Shown: positions 10,977 through 22,458, numbered from the stretch's first letter. The stretch is 64,000 nucleotides of DNA from Porphyra umbilicalis (GCA_002049455.2 KV918836.1:209977-273976); one strand, 5' to 3'. The notes: generated by a model not told the origin, from the sequence alone. Translations and numbers: made by a program.

Positions 10977-11399
10977 TCAGGTTGGCAAGCTTGAGGACGC
11001 GGAGCTGGCTCCCTCCAAGTGCTTTGCGAGGTCACCGGACACGCCGGCGGCGCCGCTCGATCTGAACTTCTGGCCGTAGCAGGATGGGATGGGGCAGCTC
11101 ACCATTTCAGATGGCGGCTGCATGCTCGTAGCGTCGAGCGTCGCTGCCATATCATTTGAGTACTTCGCGGGGCCGGGAGCGGCTGTCACCGTCCGGGTGG
11201 CCAAGCTGGAGACCAGGCGGTTCTCTCTGCGCTTCTTCTTTGGGCTGCGCGTGGTGTACGCTGCGCGCACGCTGAACTTCTGCGTGAGCTGCCTTTTGGT
11301 AGCCGCCAGCTGGAGCGCAATTAGCAGAGGCGGCTTTGGAGAAGGGCATGGGGCTGTCGCCCTTTCTGCTTCTGGAAAATAACCGCAATGTGAAGGCAA
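10977..11399 (-). CDS. Hypothetical ORF with zinc-finger-like and NLS-like motifs
   Basis: A 140-codon minus-strand ORF. A basic KKKRR cluster lies near the middle and a C-x4-C...H pattern (CPIPSC ... LAKH) near residues 102-130, reminiscent of one C2H2 finger missing its last His. Alternative plus-strand ORFs overlap, so coding is uncertain. No family is named. Confidence 0.22.
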   Translation of the reverse strand: MPSHCGYFPEAERATAPCPSPKPPLLIALQLAATKRQLTQKFSVRAAYTTRSPKKKRRENRLVSSLATRTVTAAPGPAKYSNDMAATLDATSMQPPSEMVSCPIPSCYGQKFRSSGAAGVSGDLAKHLEGASSASSSLPT

Positions 11400-13883
11400 C
11401 AGCCGCTGAGATGGCGGCGGCCAACGCAGCCCGGATGGAGCCCAGAGGCAGTTATACAGGGCAAGAAATGCGCTGGATTAGACAGCGGCCCGTGAGCGCC
11501 ACCTATCCCGTACTTGGACAGACCAGGTGCGTCACGGCGCTCAGTCATGACCAGGGTCCGTGTCATGCACTTGGGATGCAATTAGCGTTTTACTTGATGT
11601 AACTACGGACGAGAGGTTGAATGGGCACCTACGGCGCCAACCGAGAGCGAGAGTGCCAGCAGGGAAGAGACAAGGAGCCGTTGCATTTCAAGAGTTGGGA
11701 AGCTAATCTCAGTTGCATGTTCACATAGCGTTCTAGATCTGATTGCCGCAGCGTCGGAGGGGTGCAGTCTTTCTCGTTTCCTGCGACGTCCTTTCTTTCT
11801 GTCACTGCTGCTTGGCTTCGGAAGTATATCTACCGGCCTCTGCCCGCGATGAAGCCTGACTCCTGTCCGCGATCGTCGGCCACAAACACAAATCAGGTGC
11901 CACGTAAGCGGAGTGTGACTGTCACAAAGGGTGCCAAGCAGCGCAGAAAGGCTGTACAGCAGTGTACAGAGAGAATACAAATATTTGGCCAGTACGCTTG
12001 ATCGCCGGCGTAGGCGCTGGCGGCCGGCGACTTGGCCGCCCCGGTGGCGCGCCCCGCTACCCGGCCCGCAAATCCGAGTGCCGAGAGTGCCGCCCCCCCT
12101 TCTGACCCTATCCCCGCGTTGGCCGCGATCGCTCTCCGCGGCCGCAGCTCGGCCCAATTCAGGGCGCTTTCCCTGTTGCATTTTTACAGCCGTCTGGAGC
12201 GTGCTGAAAGCATCCCGGAACTCTCTCCCCCTTTCATCCCCACCAAGCCGCCGCCACTTACTCGTGGTCCCTCTGCCGAGGGCTGCTCCTCTCAATAAGA
12301 GCCATGGCCTGCTTCGTGTCTGCCACGTTCCACGCCCCCTCTCCCTCTAGAAGCTGTCCGAGCCCAGGCTCCTGCCTCCAAAACCTTAGTGACTGCCATC
12401 TGCGCCCGCTACCCGGCTTGCAGGATGACCGGACGGACAGTCGTTGCGCCGGGATGGTTCCCGCTACTCTGGATGTCGTCTGCCCCCTCAGCGCTGCCTC
12501 TGCGCGCCCGCCGCCGCCAGCCACCGCCTGGCCTCCTGGAGCTACCGCGGTCTGACCGTGGGTACGCCGGGCTGACAACCATCGCTGCTCTCTGACTGCC
12601 GTCGAATCTCGCTCGTAAAGACCTACCCCCCCCCCCGCGCCTTCCCTCGCTGACCACCGCTACTTCCACAATACACGGCTTGCTACTGCTACTGCTGCTC
12701 CTGTTGGTTTCCGGCTTAAGCGTCTTTGCCCTTTTTTGTCAGCAGTGGTTTTGGATGGTGTGGAGGGACCATGTTGCAAAGCCTGGGCGGCAGGCCACCG
12801 GCTTGGGGAGATTGGGAAGCTTCCGTTTGTTTTTTGAACGTTGATGACTCCTGTAGTATTGAACACAAAGCACTTTTATGTGTGACTAGAAGCCCACGGT
12901 ATCGCTGGTAGCCCAGTAGACAGATCTAGAACCGACAGATGCGGGAAGAAGCGTTACCCGGGTCGCAGACATATGTGCTATGTGCGACTCCCTCCTGGGC
13001 CGGCGTGGAACCTTTGACAGAGCCAGCCTGAATCATGGGGCTTACAACACTTGTCTGTGACACATGGGCGCTGCAAGATTTGTCTCTGGTTTTCCTGGGT
13101 CTAAGAGCAATGATGCTACGGCCTTAGCTCGCGAACGCTTCGTTCCCTTCCTTTTCTACATCCTCGACGACAATACCTTGTCAGAACTTCATGTTAGCGC
13201 CAGTACAGGAGGTCAACCGGACGAGGGGCACCAACCGCGTTGAGGGCACTGACGGGGAGTGCAGACAACAGTCGTGAGGGCCAATGGGGCCGACACTGCC
13301 GCAGCCCAAGACGGAGCTGCCTCAGCGAAAAGCTGTGTGTGGTGAGGCGCAGAGCGTAGCACCGTTTTGGGCGCGAAGCTGTGCTGGAGGGCGGCTGGCC
13401 GTCGGTATGGGGCGGTGTGGAAATTCACACCGCGTCAGCGACCCACTCTGGCGCGAACCATTCCACGCCAAATACTTGGGGCGCCCGGCATCTCAGCAAA
13501 CAATGGCCGCTGACACGTATGTGGCGGATCAGCGGCGAGTGCATGAGCGCGATGACGAATGTCTAACGCACCGAGCGGACACCTACTCCGTCCGTGCGGG
13601 AGGGGCGGCGCGGGAAAATGCTCGAAGAGGGCGTGTGCCGGTGCGCGAAGAAGCGGCAGCGGGGAGCTGCGTGCGCAAGAGGTGACTGGCGCGACAGGGA
13701 ACAATTCGGGCAGCGCCGGGACATGAACGGAGTGAGAAACGGTCAGAAAGTCCAGCATGGTCGGTAGAGGTTTCGGCTTCTCCGTAGTTACCAGCTGAGA
13801 AGCAGGGATCGATGCACAGCGTCGCGGCGATGTGCCCGCATGAGTTACGCGCTCTTAAACGACCCGCGCCCCACTGGCGTCCC
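11400..13883. other. Centre of the unit, no supported gene
   Basis: GC-rich with a pyrimidine-rich stretch near 12.3-12.7 kb. On the minus strand at 11686-11605 there is a short signal-peptide-like beginning (Met, then a Leu/Ser/Val-rich run ending AVGA) followed soon by a stop; it could be a first exon with a donor near 11605, but no partner exon was established. Other ORFs up to 230 codons are overlapping and low-complexity. Confidence 0.35.
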
Positions 13884-14381
13884 TTAAAAAGCAGCACTGA
13901 CATTGGTCCCGTTGCTCACATACACGCCGTACCACTGTAGCGAAATCACAGATGACATGCCATGCTGCAACAGAAGGCGCATCCGCAACGCCACCCAGAG
14001 CACGACTGCACATTGCAGGGGACGTGTCCTGCCAGTAGCGTCGGATGCGCCAGCTGAAGCCTTTCGAAGTGTGCCGTCCGCGTACCTCGTGCGCTCGGCT
14101 ACAGGGCCTGGGCCACCAATTCTCTGTGAGAGACATCTAACGCCGTCGTAGTGCAACTGTCGACGTTCCGGTTTGCGCGCAGCAGATGCCTGCAAATGAA
14201 GGCACAGCGGCTGCTGCCAACAGCCGGTCTCCTTCCTTGACGCCCGTATATCCGACACTGCCCGGCCAATTCCCTGCACAGGTCTGTACAAAGTCTTGCC
14301 AGTTGCATTTACACTAGACCCTTGTGAATGCAACAACAGTGTTCCAAAATACATGTAGCTTGCATGGGAAACGTTCAACAA
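13884..14381 (-). CDS. Hypothetical ORF next to the right arm
   Basis: 165-codon minus-strand ORF starting with ATG at 14381, of mixed composition with a hydrophobic start and several Cys. No domain recognised. It ends 497 bp upstream and lies entirely in unique sequence between the centre and the right arm. Overlapping frames are shorter. Low confidence that it is translated. Confidence 0.2.
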   Translation of the reverse strand: MLNVSHASYMYFGTLLLHSQGSSVNATGKTLYRPVQGIGRAVSDIRASRKETGCWQQPLCLHLQASAARKPERRQLHYDGVRCLSQRIGGPGPVAERTRYADGTLRKASAGASDATGRTRPLQCAVVLWVALRMRLLLQHGMSSVISLQWYGVYVSNGTNVSAAF

Positions 14382-14554
14382 TCGGTATAGTGTGCCAGGG
14401 GGGCCTCTTCACATGTATTAGCTTGATATGATGCTTCAAGCCACATCGCACGTGCTATCTCAGCACATCGCATGGCGAAAAGGCCCAGCGGAGCCTGACG
14501 ACAGCGTCCACCGGAAAGGCGACATGTCGTTGAGGGGCAAGGCGCACCCACTCG

Positions 14555-17257
14555 CCGCGAGACGAACGTTGAAGGAATGGGAGCAGCCCGCGCCGGCGTA
14601 ACAAGTGATCACGCACACACCCGAGACTATCCATTTGCATGTCAGAGACCACCAGCAGTGCGCCCAGCACATGCAACGGGTTTGCACGGTAACAGAGTAA
14701 ATGCATGCGACCCAACGGTCGGTACGCGCTATGTGCCTTTCCTCGAGAGCTTCACGAGAACGTGAAAGCTGCGGCACATGCAAAAGGATTGGGCCTCTAC
14801 GTTTTCGTGGAGCTTTGGAAAAGCGCACTGACACCAGCGGGATGCAACGTCGCACAAGGACTGCTCTGGGACACGTGCTGATGACATACCGCGCCAACGA
14901 CAACGTGGAGATGGGACGCGTCATGGATTTACCAACGATAACGGAAACGGAGACAGAACGGAGGAGGCAGGCACAAAAAAATCTAAGCACACTGCAAGCA
15001 ATGCAAGAAACGGTATGAAGTGGACGGGGGGGCATCTGCGACACAGAAGAGGGCAGCAGCGAAAAGAAACACACCCGGCCAGTGGACGAGGCAGAGGACG
15101 GTGGGTGCGCGCACGAGCCACGAGAGAAAGAAGAGTTCGGGCATAGCGTTAGTCAAAAAGTCCCTGAGACACCGTAAGCCGGCTCAACGCAGGCCCGGGA
15201 AGGACACACCAGACCAGAGACCGAACAAAACCTTGCTAGTGTGAAACAGCAAGGGTTCCCATAAAGAGGGTGGGGGGCGCAGAGCATCTAGGGGTCGCAA
15301 AAACAAAGTAGAAGGCAAAGCACGATGCAATCGGAGGTGGTCGGAGCAAACCAGGGGCGCATGCACACACAACAAGAAGAGCCAAGAACGAGAGCGGGCG
15401 CCGCAGAGAAACAAACAAGCCATGGGGGGAGGTGATAGAGATAGAAGAGGACAGGGCAATGAGTCGACGAGAGGGACAAAAAAAAGAACAGACGGAAGCT
15501 TTACGAAAGAAGAGGGTCCCAGGCATGATGAAGACATGCAAGAGCAACCGGTGAGAAGGGCGACGCGGATTAGAACTCGCCGCGGCAGAGCCCGACTCCC
15601 GTACAATGCAATCACGCAAAGCAAGACGAGCCGCACTCCTGCGCAACCCGAGCCGAGGTATGAGGCGTGGCCATGGAGGAGGAGCCGATGAGAGAATGAG
15701 GCTGCAGGAGGGCCGAAAGATAAAGGAACGGAAAGATAAAGGAGAACAGGCATGCACAGATCGGCCGCTGGTACGGTGTTGCACGACGGCACCAAAGAGG
15801 TCCGCAAAAGGAGTGCGAAAGCAAGAGGGCGTGTGCACGCGATTGAACAAATCCTGTGGTCATCAGCAACTGCTGCAAAAAGCGCCGCGGTCTCGGTGAG
15901 CACGATCGTGGGGATGGTGACGACGACGGCGGTGGCGCGGGTGGCGCGACGTCGATGGTGTGGCCGCAGCGGCCGACAGGGAATACTCTCCGGCTAGCTA
16001 AAGCCGACTGAGATAGGCAATGATTTACGCAGGGGTGTCCCTAATATTTCCGCGGGCGCGAAGGCGCCCCCGATGAGCGGGGTAGCGCCAACAAATGGCC
16101 GTCTGGGACGTCTGAGAGGGGGGGCCAGCCGACAGAGTGGCACGCACGGCCACCGAACGCCGATTCCAGCCATCTGGGGGTGGGTGGGCGCGCCCCGGAT
16201 TAGCGCGCCGCGCTGCGGGCGCCCCCAACGCGCGACATGGCGTTGAGAAATGGCCGTTTCGGGCACCTGAGAGGGGGGGCCAGCCGACGAGGTGGCACGC
16301 ACGGCCACCGAATGCCGATTTCAGCCATCTGGGGGTGGGTGGGCGCGCCCCGGATTAGCGCGCCGCGCTGCGGGCGCCCCCAACGCGCGACATGGCGTTG
16401 AGAGATGGCCGTTTCGGGCAACTGAGAGGGGGGGCCAGCCGACGAGGTGGCACGCACGGCCACCGAATGCCGATTTCAGCCATCTGGGGGTGGGTGGGCG
16501 CGCCCCAGATTAGCGCGCCGCGCTGCGGGCGCCCCCGACGCGCGACATGGCGTTAAGAAATGGCCGTTTCGGGCAACTGAGAGGGGCGGCCAGCCGACGA
16601 GGTGGCACGCACGGCCACCGAATGCCGATTTCAGCCATCTGGGGGTGGGTGGGCGCGCCCCGGATTAGGGCGCCGCGCTGCGGGCCCCCCTGACGCGCGG
16701 GCTGGCGCCACGAACGTGCTTTCTTGGCCGTGTGAGAGGGGGGGCCAGACGACGAGGTGGCACGGACCGCCACCGAATGCCCAGTCAAGCATTCTGGGGG
16801 TGGGGGGCCAGCTGACAGAACACGGTCGTTACGTGGCGCGCACGACGACTACGTGATGCGCCAACGAGGCTGTGCGGTGGCGCGTGCCGTGGCTCGAACC
16901 GTGGGAGAGCTGACGAATTTTGGACGGAGCCGATTGCATGACGTGTCATTTCTTTCTGGCGCACAACGGGCCTCGAACGAGCGTCTTGCGAGAAGCCAGA
17001 TCCCAACGATGGACACGAGTGGCCTGGATTGGCTTCAAAGTTTCGGATGGGCGGTGCAGCCACATTTGAAGTGTTGCGAGGCACCGAACTGACATGGAGC
17101 CTGGTTCAAATGAAGTTGTCAGATCTTCATTATTTCGACTCTTGATTTGGCTCAGCAGCAGTGCACGACCGGAATTGTCCGACGTCAACTTAGCCCGCCT
17201 GAAACGAGGTGTCTTCGTCAAGTCTGGCCCGTGCCGGCACGTGCCGACAGGCTTGTG
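14555..17257 (-). repeat. Right arm of the large inverted repeat
   Basis: 2703 bp, the inverse of 1808-4355 plus one extra 155-bp unit. The purine-rich strand is plus here. The outer end reads GGCTTGTG at 17250-17257 and similarity stops there. The inner end is at 14555, where the two arms diverge abruptly. Confidence 0.92.
16060..16808. repeat. 155-bp tandem array, right arm
   Basis: About five units of the same repeat in inverse orientation, one more than in the left arm; the array is exactly 155 bp longer. Short ORFs starting at 16137, 16292, 16447 and 16602 are 155 bp apart and mark the units. Confidence 0.88.
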
Positions 17258-18269
17258 AAGTTTGCGTGTCTGCGTCGCACGTGCCTTGTCAACTGTCGCC
17301 TACATGGTTGACGGCTGCTGCCGACCACGCTCGCTCCTCCCGGAGGTCCGCCGGCGCGGGTGTGCGCGATCTGGTGTCGTGGTGCAGTGTTGCGTTGCCG
17401 ACGTCAGTTGACTCAGCACGGCTCCACCGCCCTCCTTGTTGCTCAACCCGAGCTTGCCGTTTGTAGCTCGGAAGCGGCGTGCGTTCTCCGGCTCGAGGTT
17501 TTGATCATCGGCATGAGCAGGATGTCGCACATTTAGATGATATTTTGGCCACACCACTTTATCAACGCACGTGTCGATAATATATGGACTGGATTTGTAA
17601 TGTTGATTCCATTGTGCTTCTGGTGAGGGTGCGAGGTTTTTCAGAGAACGGCTCTAATGGGCTTTGTTTGCGCGGGAGCGATGCGTGGTTCACTACCTTC
17701 CACTCCCAGTGGGAGTGGGTGGCCCTGGTGGGGCGGGTTGCGTGTCTCTGTTGGGACCCCTTTTTGCGTGTTCTGGGCGGGGTCTCCAAGGGTGTATAAG
17801 GGGGGAGGTCTGCGGTGCTGGCCCCGACCCCCTGCGTCCACCGAGTAAACATTCGGCTCCAACAGTGCTGTGTCGTGCTCTTCGGGGTGTACCTGGCCGC
17901 GCCAGTTGTGTGTTGGCAGTTCTGGTGATTTCTTCCGGGGTCCTGGCTCGGGATTACCGGGCGTCACGGCACGGTCGCCCCCTGGGCTGGGGGTGGGTGT
18001 GCTGTGACGCCACAGTCTTGCTCTCTGATCCATTTCGGCAGACCCTCCTCACGACGTCACTCGAAGTAGTCCAGACTATCACCTACGATCGAGTCCTTGA
18101 GGCAGGAATCTAGATCAATCTTGCGCACTTGTTCACTCAATCTATGACGACCATCCCCAGGATGATTGTACTTCGACGCCAGGACAGTCTTGAGCACGAT
18201 CCCCAGCATGATCTTACTCCCAATTTAGGACAGTTTTCAGCGCGATACGCAGAACGATCAGAACCAGCG
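17258..18269. other. Spacer with a TATA-like core promoter, no gene recognised
   Basis: At 17790-17802 the plus strand reads GTGTATAAGGGGGG within a GC-rich block, resembling a TATA-type promoter such as an LTR U3/R boundary. I looked for LTR ends around it (a TGTCGATA start near 17573) but found no matching end or target duplication. The rest holds only short ORFs. Confidence 0.3.
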
Positions 18270-20232
18270 AATTCCCTGGCCTTCAGGACAGGGTGCTCTC
18301 AAAGTGTAGTGATGCACACATATACTGAGAGCACAGGACTTGATCTCCGTTTCAGAGGTGGCAGTCTGCATTCGCGTTCTCAGGGATCTGAAGGCGTGTC
18401 GGTGTGGAATATCGCGATGACGATGAAAGCGAATAGAGTTACGTGGCTGGAAGGACTGTCCTGCCACAAGGGTCACAGGGCCCGGACGGTGCCTTCCCCC
18501 CCAACCGCCCGGAGCTGCGCACGGCGACCACGCGCAGCGAATTCCGGGGTTTGACGCGCCCGCGATGACCCGCGGATGATCGTGCCTGCGCGCCGCCGCT
18601 TGTTGCGGCGGCTCGTCGGCGGTTGCTGACGCCATCTAGCGGCGCGGTTAGAGGCGCCCCGTCGCGCGGCGGTCGGTCTCAACCGCCCCCCCGTGCGCCG
18701 TGTCGGCCGCCCCGCCCGCCGTGCACAGGTGCGCTGCGTGGCGGAGTGACGGCCCCTCCTGTGGGCGTCGCGCGACGCCGGCGGGCCGCCGCCGCTGCGG
18801 TGGCGGAGGCGGCACCCCTTTCCCGGCCCCACGTTCCCCCCGCCACGGCAATGTGGCTGTTCGTGCCCCCGTGCACGCTTGCGGCTATGGAGCCGGCCGG
18901 CGTGCCCTCCCTACGGGAAAAACCGGGCGAAAAAACCGGCATCTCGTAACAGAAACCGGCATACTCGACTCAATATTCCGGTTTTGTGGCACCCGCTGGG
19001 GATCGACTGATGTGCACCGCTCACCGCCGCTCACCGTCGCCTGCTGCTTTCCACCTCCTATTTTATTGGACAAGGAGAGGGGCTCAACAATTTCCGTCAA
19101 GAGGGGGTGCCCCCGAGGACATGAGGGTGATCCCGAGGCCAGCCCCTGCGACGGTCGCTTAGCCTCAACTTGAGAACCACGACGGCCCATCGAAGCGCAC
19201 CATCCGTCCATCACGCCCCCCCCACAACCACCCCCCTTCCTCCTGAGCTCGTTCTTCCACCGCTCGCCTCCCCACTGCTGTAGGCAACTCTTTTCCCATC
19301 CACGCAACCATGGAGCCCCGGACCGTCGACACGCTGTCGGTCGACTGGTTCGACCACTGGCCCCCAGCCTGCTCGGGACCCCCCGCCCCGGTCTTGCCAC
19401 GCAAGCACGGCGGCAGCGGCGGGGCACGCACGCGCACGCGGCCAAGCGCGTGGACGGCGCACCGCGCCAACGGCGCGGAATGGGACGGCGGGCGGACGGG
19501 CGTGGCGGCGCGGACGGCGGGCGACGGCGGGTGGATGGTTGAGTAACTGAAGGGCGCGCTCTCTCTCTTCTTTCTTGCTTCCCCCCTGTCCCCCAACGTT
19601 CTTGCTTCTCGCTGCCCCTCTGCTTCCTTCGGTGTTTTTCTCCCCCGCTTCCATGTTGGACCAGGACCATCGGCACGTGCCTCTGCTTCTTATCTGCTTT
19701 GCATCCTTACCCTCGCTTTGGTCGGCGCGTTGTCGACCCGGGATCCGCGTATGGACCCAATTGCTCATGCTCAAGGTAAACGCTGCGTTGTTGGCCGTAT
19801 TTGGGGAATAATAAATTGGAATATTCACGGATCGGTACAATTTGAGATCCTGTCCAGGGCAGTGTACCAGCCTGTGGTTTGGACGCAACGACGCTCTCCA
19901 TCTCTATTGGTCGATCATGAAATGAACGGATGAGAGTGACAGAGCTCTGCCGCAGTCCCTCGTTTCTGCGGTCCTCATGAGCCCAGGTATGCCGGTTTTT
20001 TGTCGTAAGGAGGTCTCAGACACCGGTCATTGTCTCACTGATGCCGGTTTTTTCCGGAATACATGGGTCTTCTGAAGGGCCCTGTGGTGCGTCCCAAACT
20101 TTAGGAAACCGGCATAGTTCTTGATAGGAGTATGCCGGTTTTTGACTCCGGCTTTTCCCGTAGGGCCGGTGTCGATGCGTCGCCGAGCGCGTCACCGCTC
20201 CGAATGCCAGGGTATTGCACGCACGTGCCTAG
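18270..20232 (+). repeat. M1 repeat, copy A (split by M2)
   Basis: About 706 bp of M1 in two parts, 18270-18908 and 20166-20232. M1 starts AATTCCCTGGCCTTCAGG and its 3' end carries the inverse motif CCAGGG followed by TATTGCACGCACGTGCCT, so it has imperfect terminal inverted repeats. The 5' half is moderate GC and the 3' half very GC-rich. Copies B and C are uninterrupted at the position where copy A is split. Confidence 0.85.
18909..20165. mobile_element. M2: 1257-bp nested element with terminal and subterminal repeats
   Basis: Ends CCCTACGGGAAAA and, inversely, TTTTCCCGTAGGG. It interrupts M1 copy A between GTGCCC and GGTGTCG, a junction that is intact in M1 copies B and C. Flanking bases suggest a 2-3 bp duplication (CC), not certain. 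AAACCGGCAT-type motifs recur within ~65 bp of the left end and in both orientations over the last ~180 bp, a layout typical of transposase-binding subterminal repeats. The middle (about 19160-19560) is much more GC-rich and includes a 78-codon plus ORF at 19310-19546 with protein-like composition, possibly a captured gene fragment. No transposase is present, so it is non-autonomous. The superfamily was not assigned. Confidence 0.8.
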
Positions 20233-20598
20233 AATTGAAATGATCATTCATGAGCATGTGGCAGCAACTTCGTCGGACAATTGCCGAATATGCAGGTGCT
20301 GGTGTGAGGATGATTCCCACTGAATATCGGTGCAGATGGTCTTCGAGCACTTCTGAGCTCCACTGCGGGTTCTGTCTCCAAGATCAACAAAAAGTGGGCA
20401 TATTGCTAACCTTCAAAAAATGGCGGTTGCAGAGAGAGGGGAGGCAGAGCCGACAGCACAGCATAGAAGTGAAGTCGGATTGGCTGTTCGACAAGGCACG
20501 ATCTAACTATTGCCTGTCAGTTACCGCCACTAATCTTGCAAGCCAATCAACGTGTCTTGCAGGAGTCACGCAGAGCCATTGCAACCCACAATGAGATT
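20233..20598. other. Spacer between M1 copies A and B
   Basis: No gene. About 40 bp near 20405-20440 is similar, inverted, to about 21527-21575 in the next spacer, so these spacers may share another old repeat. Confidence 0.5.
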
Positions 20599-21314
20599 TT
20601 CCCTGGCTTTTAGGACAGGGTGCTCTCAAAGTGTAGTGATGCACACATATACTTATATCGCGGGACTTGATCTCTGTTTCAGAGGTGGCAGTCTGCATTC
20701 GTGTCCGCAGGGATCTGAGGGCGTGTCAGCGTTGGAAGGGTCGCGATGGCGCTAAAAAGCGAATAGAGTTACGTGGCTGAGAAGGACTCTCCTGCCACAA
20801 GAGTCACAGGGCCCGGACGGCGTCTGCCCCTCTGCCCCCCCCCACCGCACCGAGTTGCGCGGGGCGACCGCGCGCAGCGACTTCCGGGGTTCGACGCGCC
20901 CACGATGAACCGCGGGTGATCGTGCCTGCGCGCCGTCTGCTGTTGCGGCGGCGCGTCGGCGGTTGCTGACGCCATCTAGCGGCGTGGTTGAAGGCGCCCC
21001 ATCGCGCGGCGATCAGTCCCACCCGCCCGCCCGTGCGCCGTGTCGGCCGCTCTGCCCGCCGTGCGCAGGTGCGCTGCGCGGCGGAGTGACGGCCCCTCCT
21101 GTGGGCTTCGCGCGACGCCGGCGGGCCGCCGCCGCTGCGGTGGCGGCGGCGGCACTTCTTTTCCGGCCCCACATACTCCCCGCCACGGCAGCGTGGCTGT
21201 ACGTGCCCCCGTGCGCGCTCGCGGCTATGGAGCCGGCCGGCGTGCCCGGTGTCGATGCGTTGCCGAGTGCGCCACCGCCCTGAAGGCCAGGGTATTGCAC
21301 GCACGTGCCTAGAA
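20599..21314 (+). repeat. M1 repeat, copy B (uninterrupted)
   Basis: About 716 bp, direct orientation relative to copy A. Its 3' end reads CCTGAAGGCCAGGG, the inverse of the 5' end of copies A and C. It supplies the empty-site sequence for the M2 insertion (near 21238-21262). Confidence 0.88.
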
Positions 21315-21756
21315 TCCTGCTATTTTTGGGCCGCTTGCTTGGGCCTAGAGAGGTCATGGAGAGGGTTCTGGGCCAGGCCTGTGATTTCTCATGAGATCAA
21401 CAAATTTCTCCAGATTTCTTGAGATCCTGATGTGCGTTTCCAGTGCGCAGAGCTGCATGAGGAGACTGTGTAAGTAACTCACATGTTTCATAGCCTTTCC
21501 ATTGGTCCACGTACGCTATTGAATGACCGCAACCACTCTGCAACCGCCATTCTTTGGAGGTCAGCAATAATTTGATAGCATGATCAATGTGCGACAGTTT
21601 TGCGAACCGTCGGTGGGCGTGTTCGAATCTGGCAGTTCTCAGTTTCAAGGAATCGGGGACAAAACGCAGTGTAGGGGTATATACCCTTGAAATTCTGGGC
21701 CGTCGGAATCCATGTTTATTCACCGCGCGGGTCTGCGTATACCTTTTTGCTAGAAT
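21315..21756. other. Spacer between M1 copies B and C
   Basis: 442 bp, moderate GC, no ORF of note. Because copy C is inverted relative to copy B, this spacer is the loop of a large inverted repeat. Confidence 0.5.
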
Positions 21757-22458
21757 TAAATCCAGGCACGTGCGTGCAATACCCTGGCCGTCAGAGCGGT
21801 GGCGCGCTGGGCGACGCATCGACACCGGGCACGCCGGCCGGCTCCATGGCCGCGAGCACACACGGGGGCACGTACAGCCACGTTGCCGGGGCGGGGGGGG
21901 CGTGGGGCGAAGAAACAGGTGCCGCCGCCGCCACCGCAGCGGCGGCGGCCGGCCGGCGTGGCGCAACGCCCACGGGCGGGGCCGTCCCCCCGCCGCGCAG
22001 CGCACCTGCGCGCAACGGGCGGGGCGGCCGACACGGCGCACGTGCGGGCGGGTGGGGTCGACCGCCGCGCGACGGGGCGCCTCTATCCCTACCGTTAGAT
22101 GTTGTCAGCAACCGCCGACGCGCCGCCGCAATAGAAGCCGGCGCGCAGGCACGATCACCCTCGGGTCATCGTGGGCGGTTCAAACCCCGGAAGACGCCGC
22201 GCGCGGTCGCCGCGGGGCGGTGGGAGATGGCAGGGGGGCAGCCGCCGCCCGGGCCCTGTGACCCTTGTGGCAGGACAGTCCTTCTCAGCCACGTAACTCT
22301 ATTCGCTTTTAGCGTCATCGCGACCCTGACACGCCCTCAGATCCCTGAGGACACGAATGCAGACTGCCACCTCTGAAACGGAGAGCAAGTCCCGTGATCT
22401 AATTATTTGTGTGCATCATCACACTTTGAGAGCACCCTGTCCTAAAGGCCAGGGAATT
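21757..22458 (-). repeat. M1 repeat, copy C (inverted)
   Basis: About 702 bp, inverse orientation, ending at 22451-22458 with AGGGAATT (inverse of the M1 start). Long ORFs of 200+ codons through its GC-rich half recur on both strands in all copies and are composition artefacts. Confidence 0.86.

Larger units (their letters stand above)
1808..17257. mobile_element. 15.45-kb unit with giant terminal inverted repeats (foldback-like)
   Basis: Two long arms in inverted orientation (1808-4355 and 14555-17257) enclose a 10.2-kb centre. The outer ends are perfect inverses, starting CACAAGCCTGTCGGCACG on the left. Arm positions obey left+right = 19065 outside the 155-bp tandem array and 18910 inside it. 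The centre carries a spliced unknown gene and a broken DDE transposase facing it. Long inverted repeats containing tandem subrepeats are the hallmark of foldback/Galileo-type DNA transposons (established knowledge). I infer that class, but no target-site duplication is visible: the left flank ends AAGCGC and the right flank begins AAGTTT. A segmental inverted duplication is the alternative. The transposase inside is decayed, so the unit looks non-autonomous or dead. Confidence 0.55.

Noticed and set aside
1800-17265. Target-site duplication of the 15-kb unit
   Set aside because: Flanks AAGCGC and AAGTTTGCG share only a few bases; no convincing duplication.
17573-18013. Possible solo LTR with TATA-like GTGTATAAGG
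   Set aside because: No matching ends, no target duplication and no second copy in the window; kept only as a promoter-like hint.
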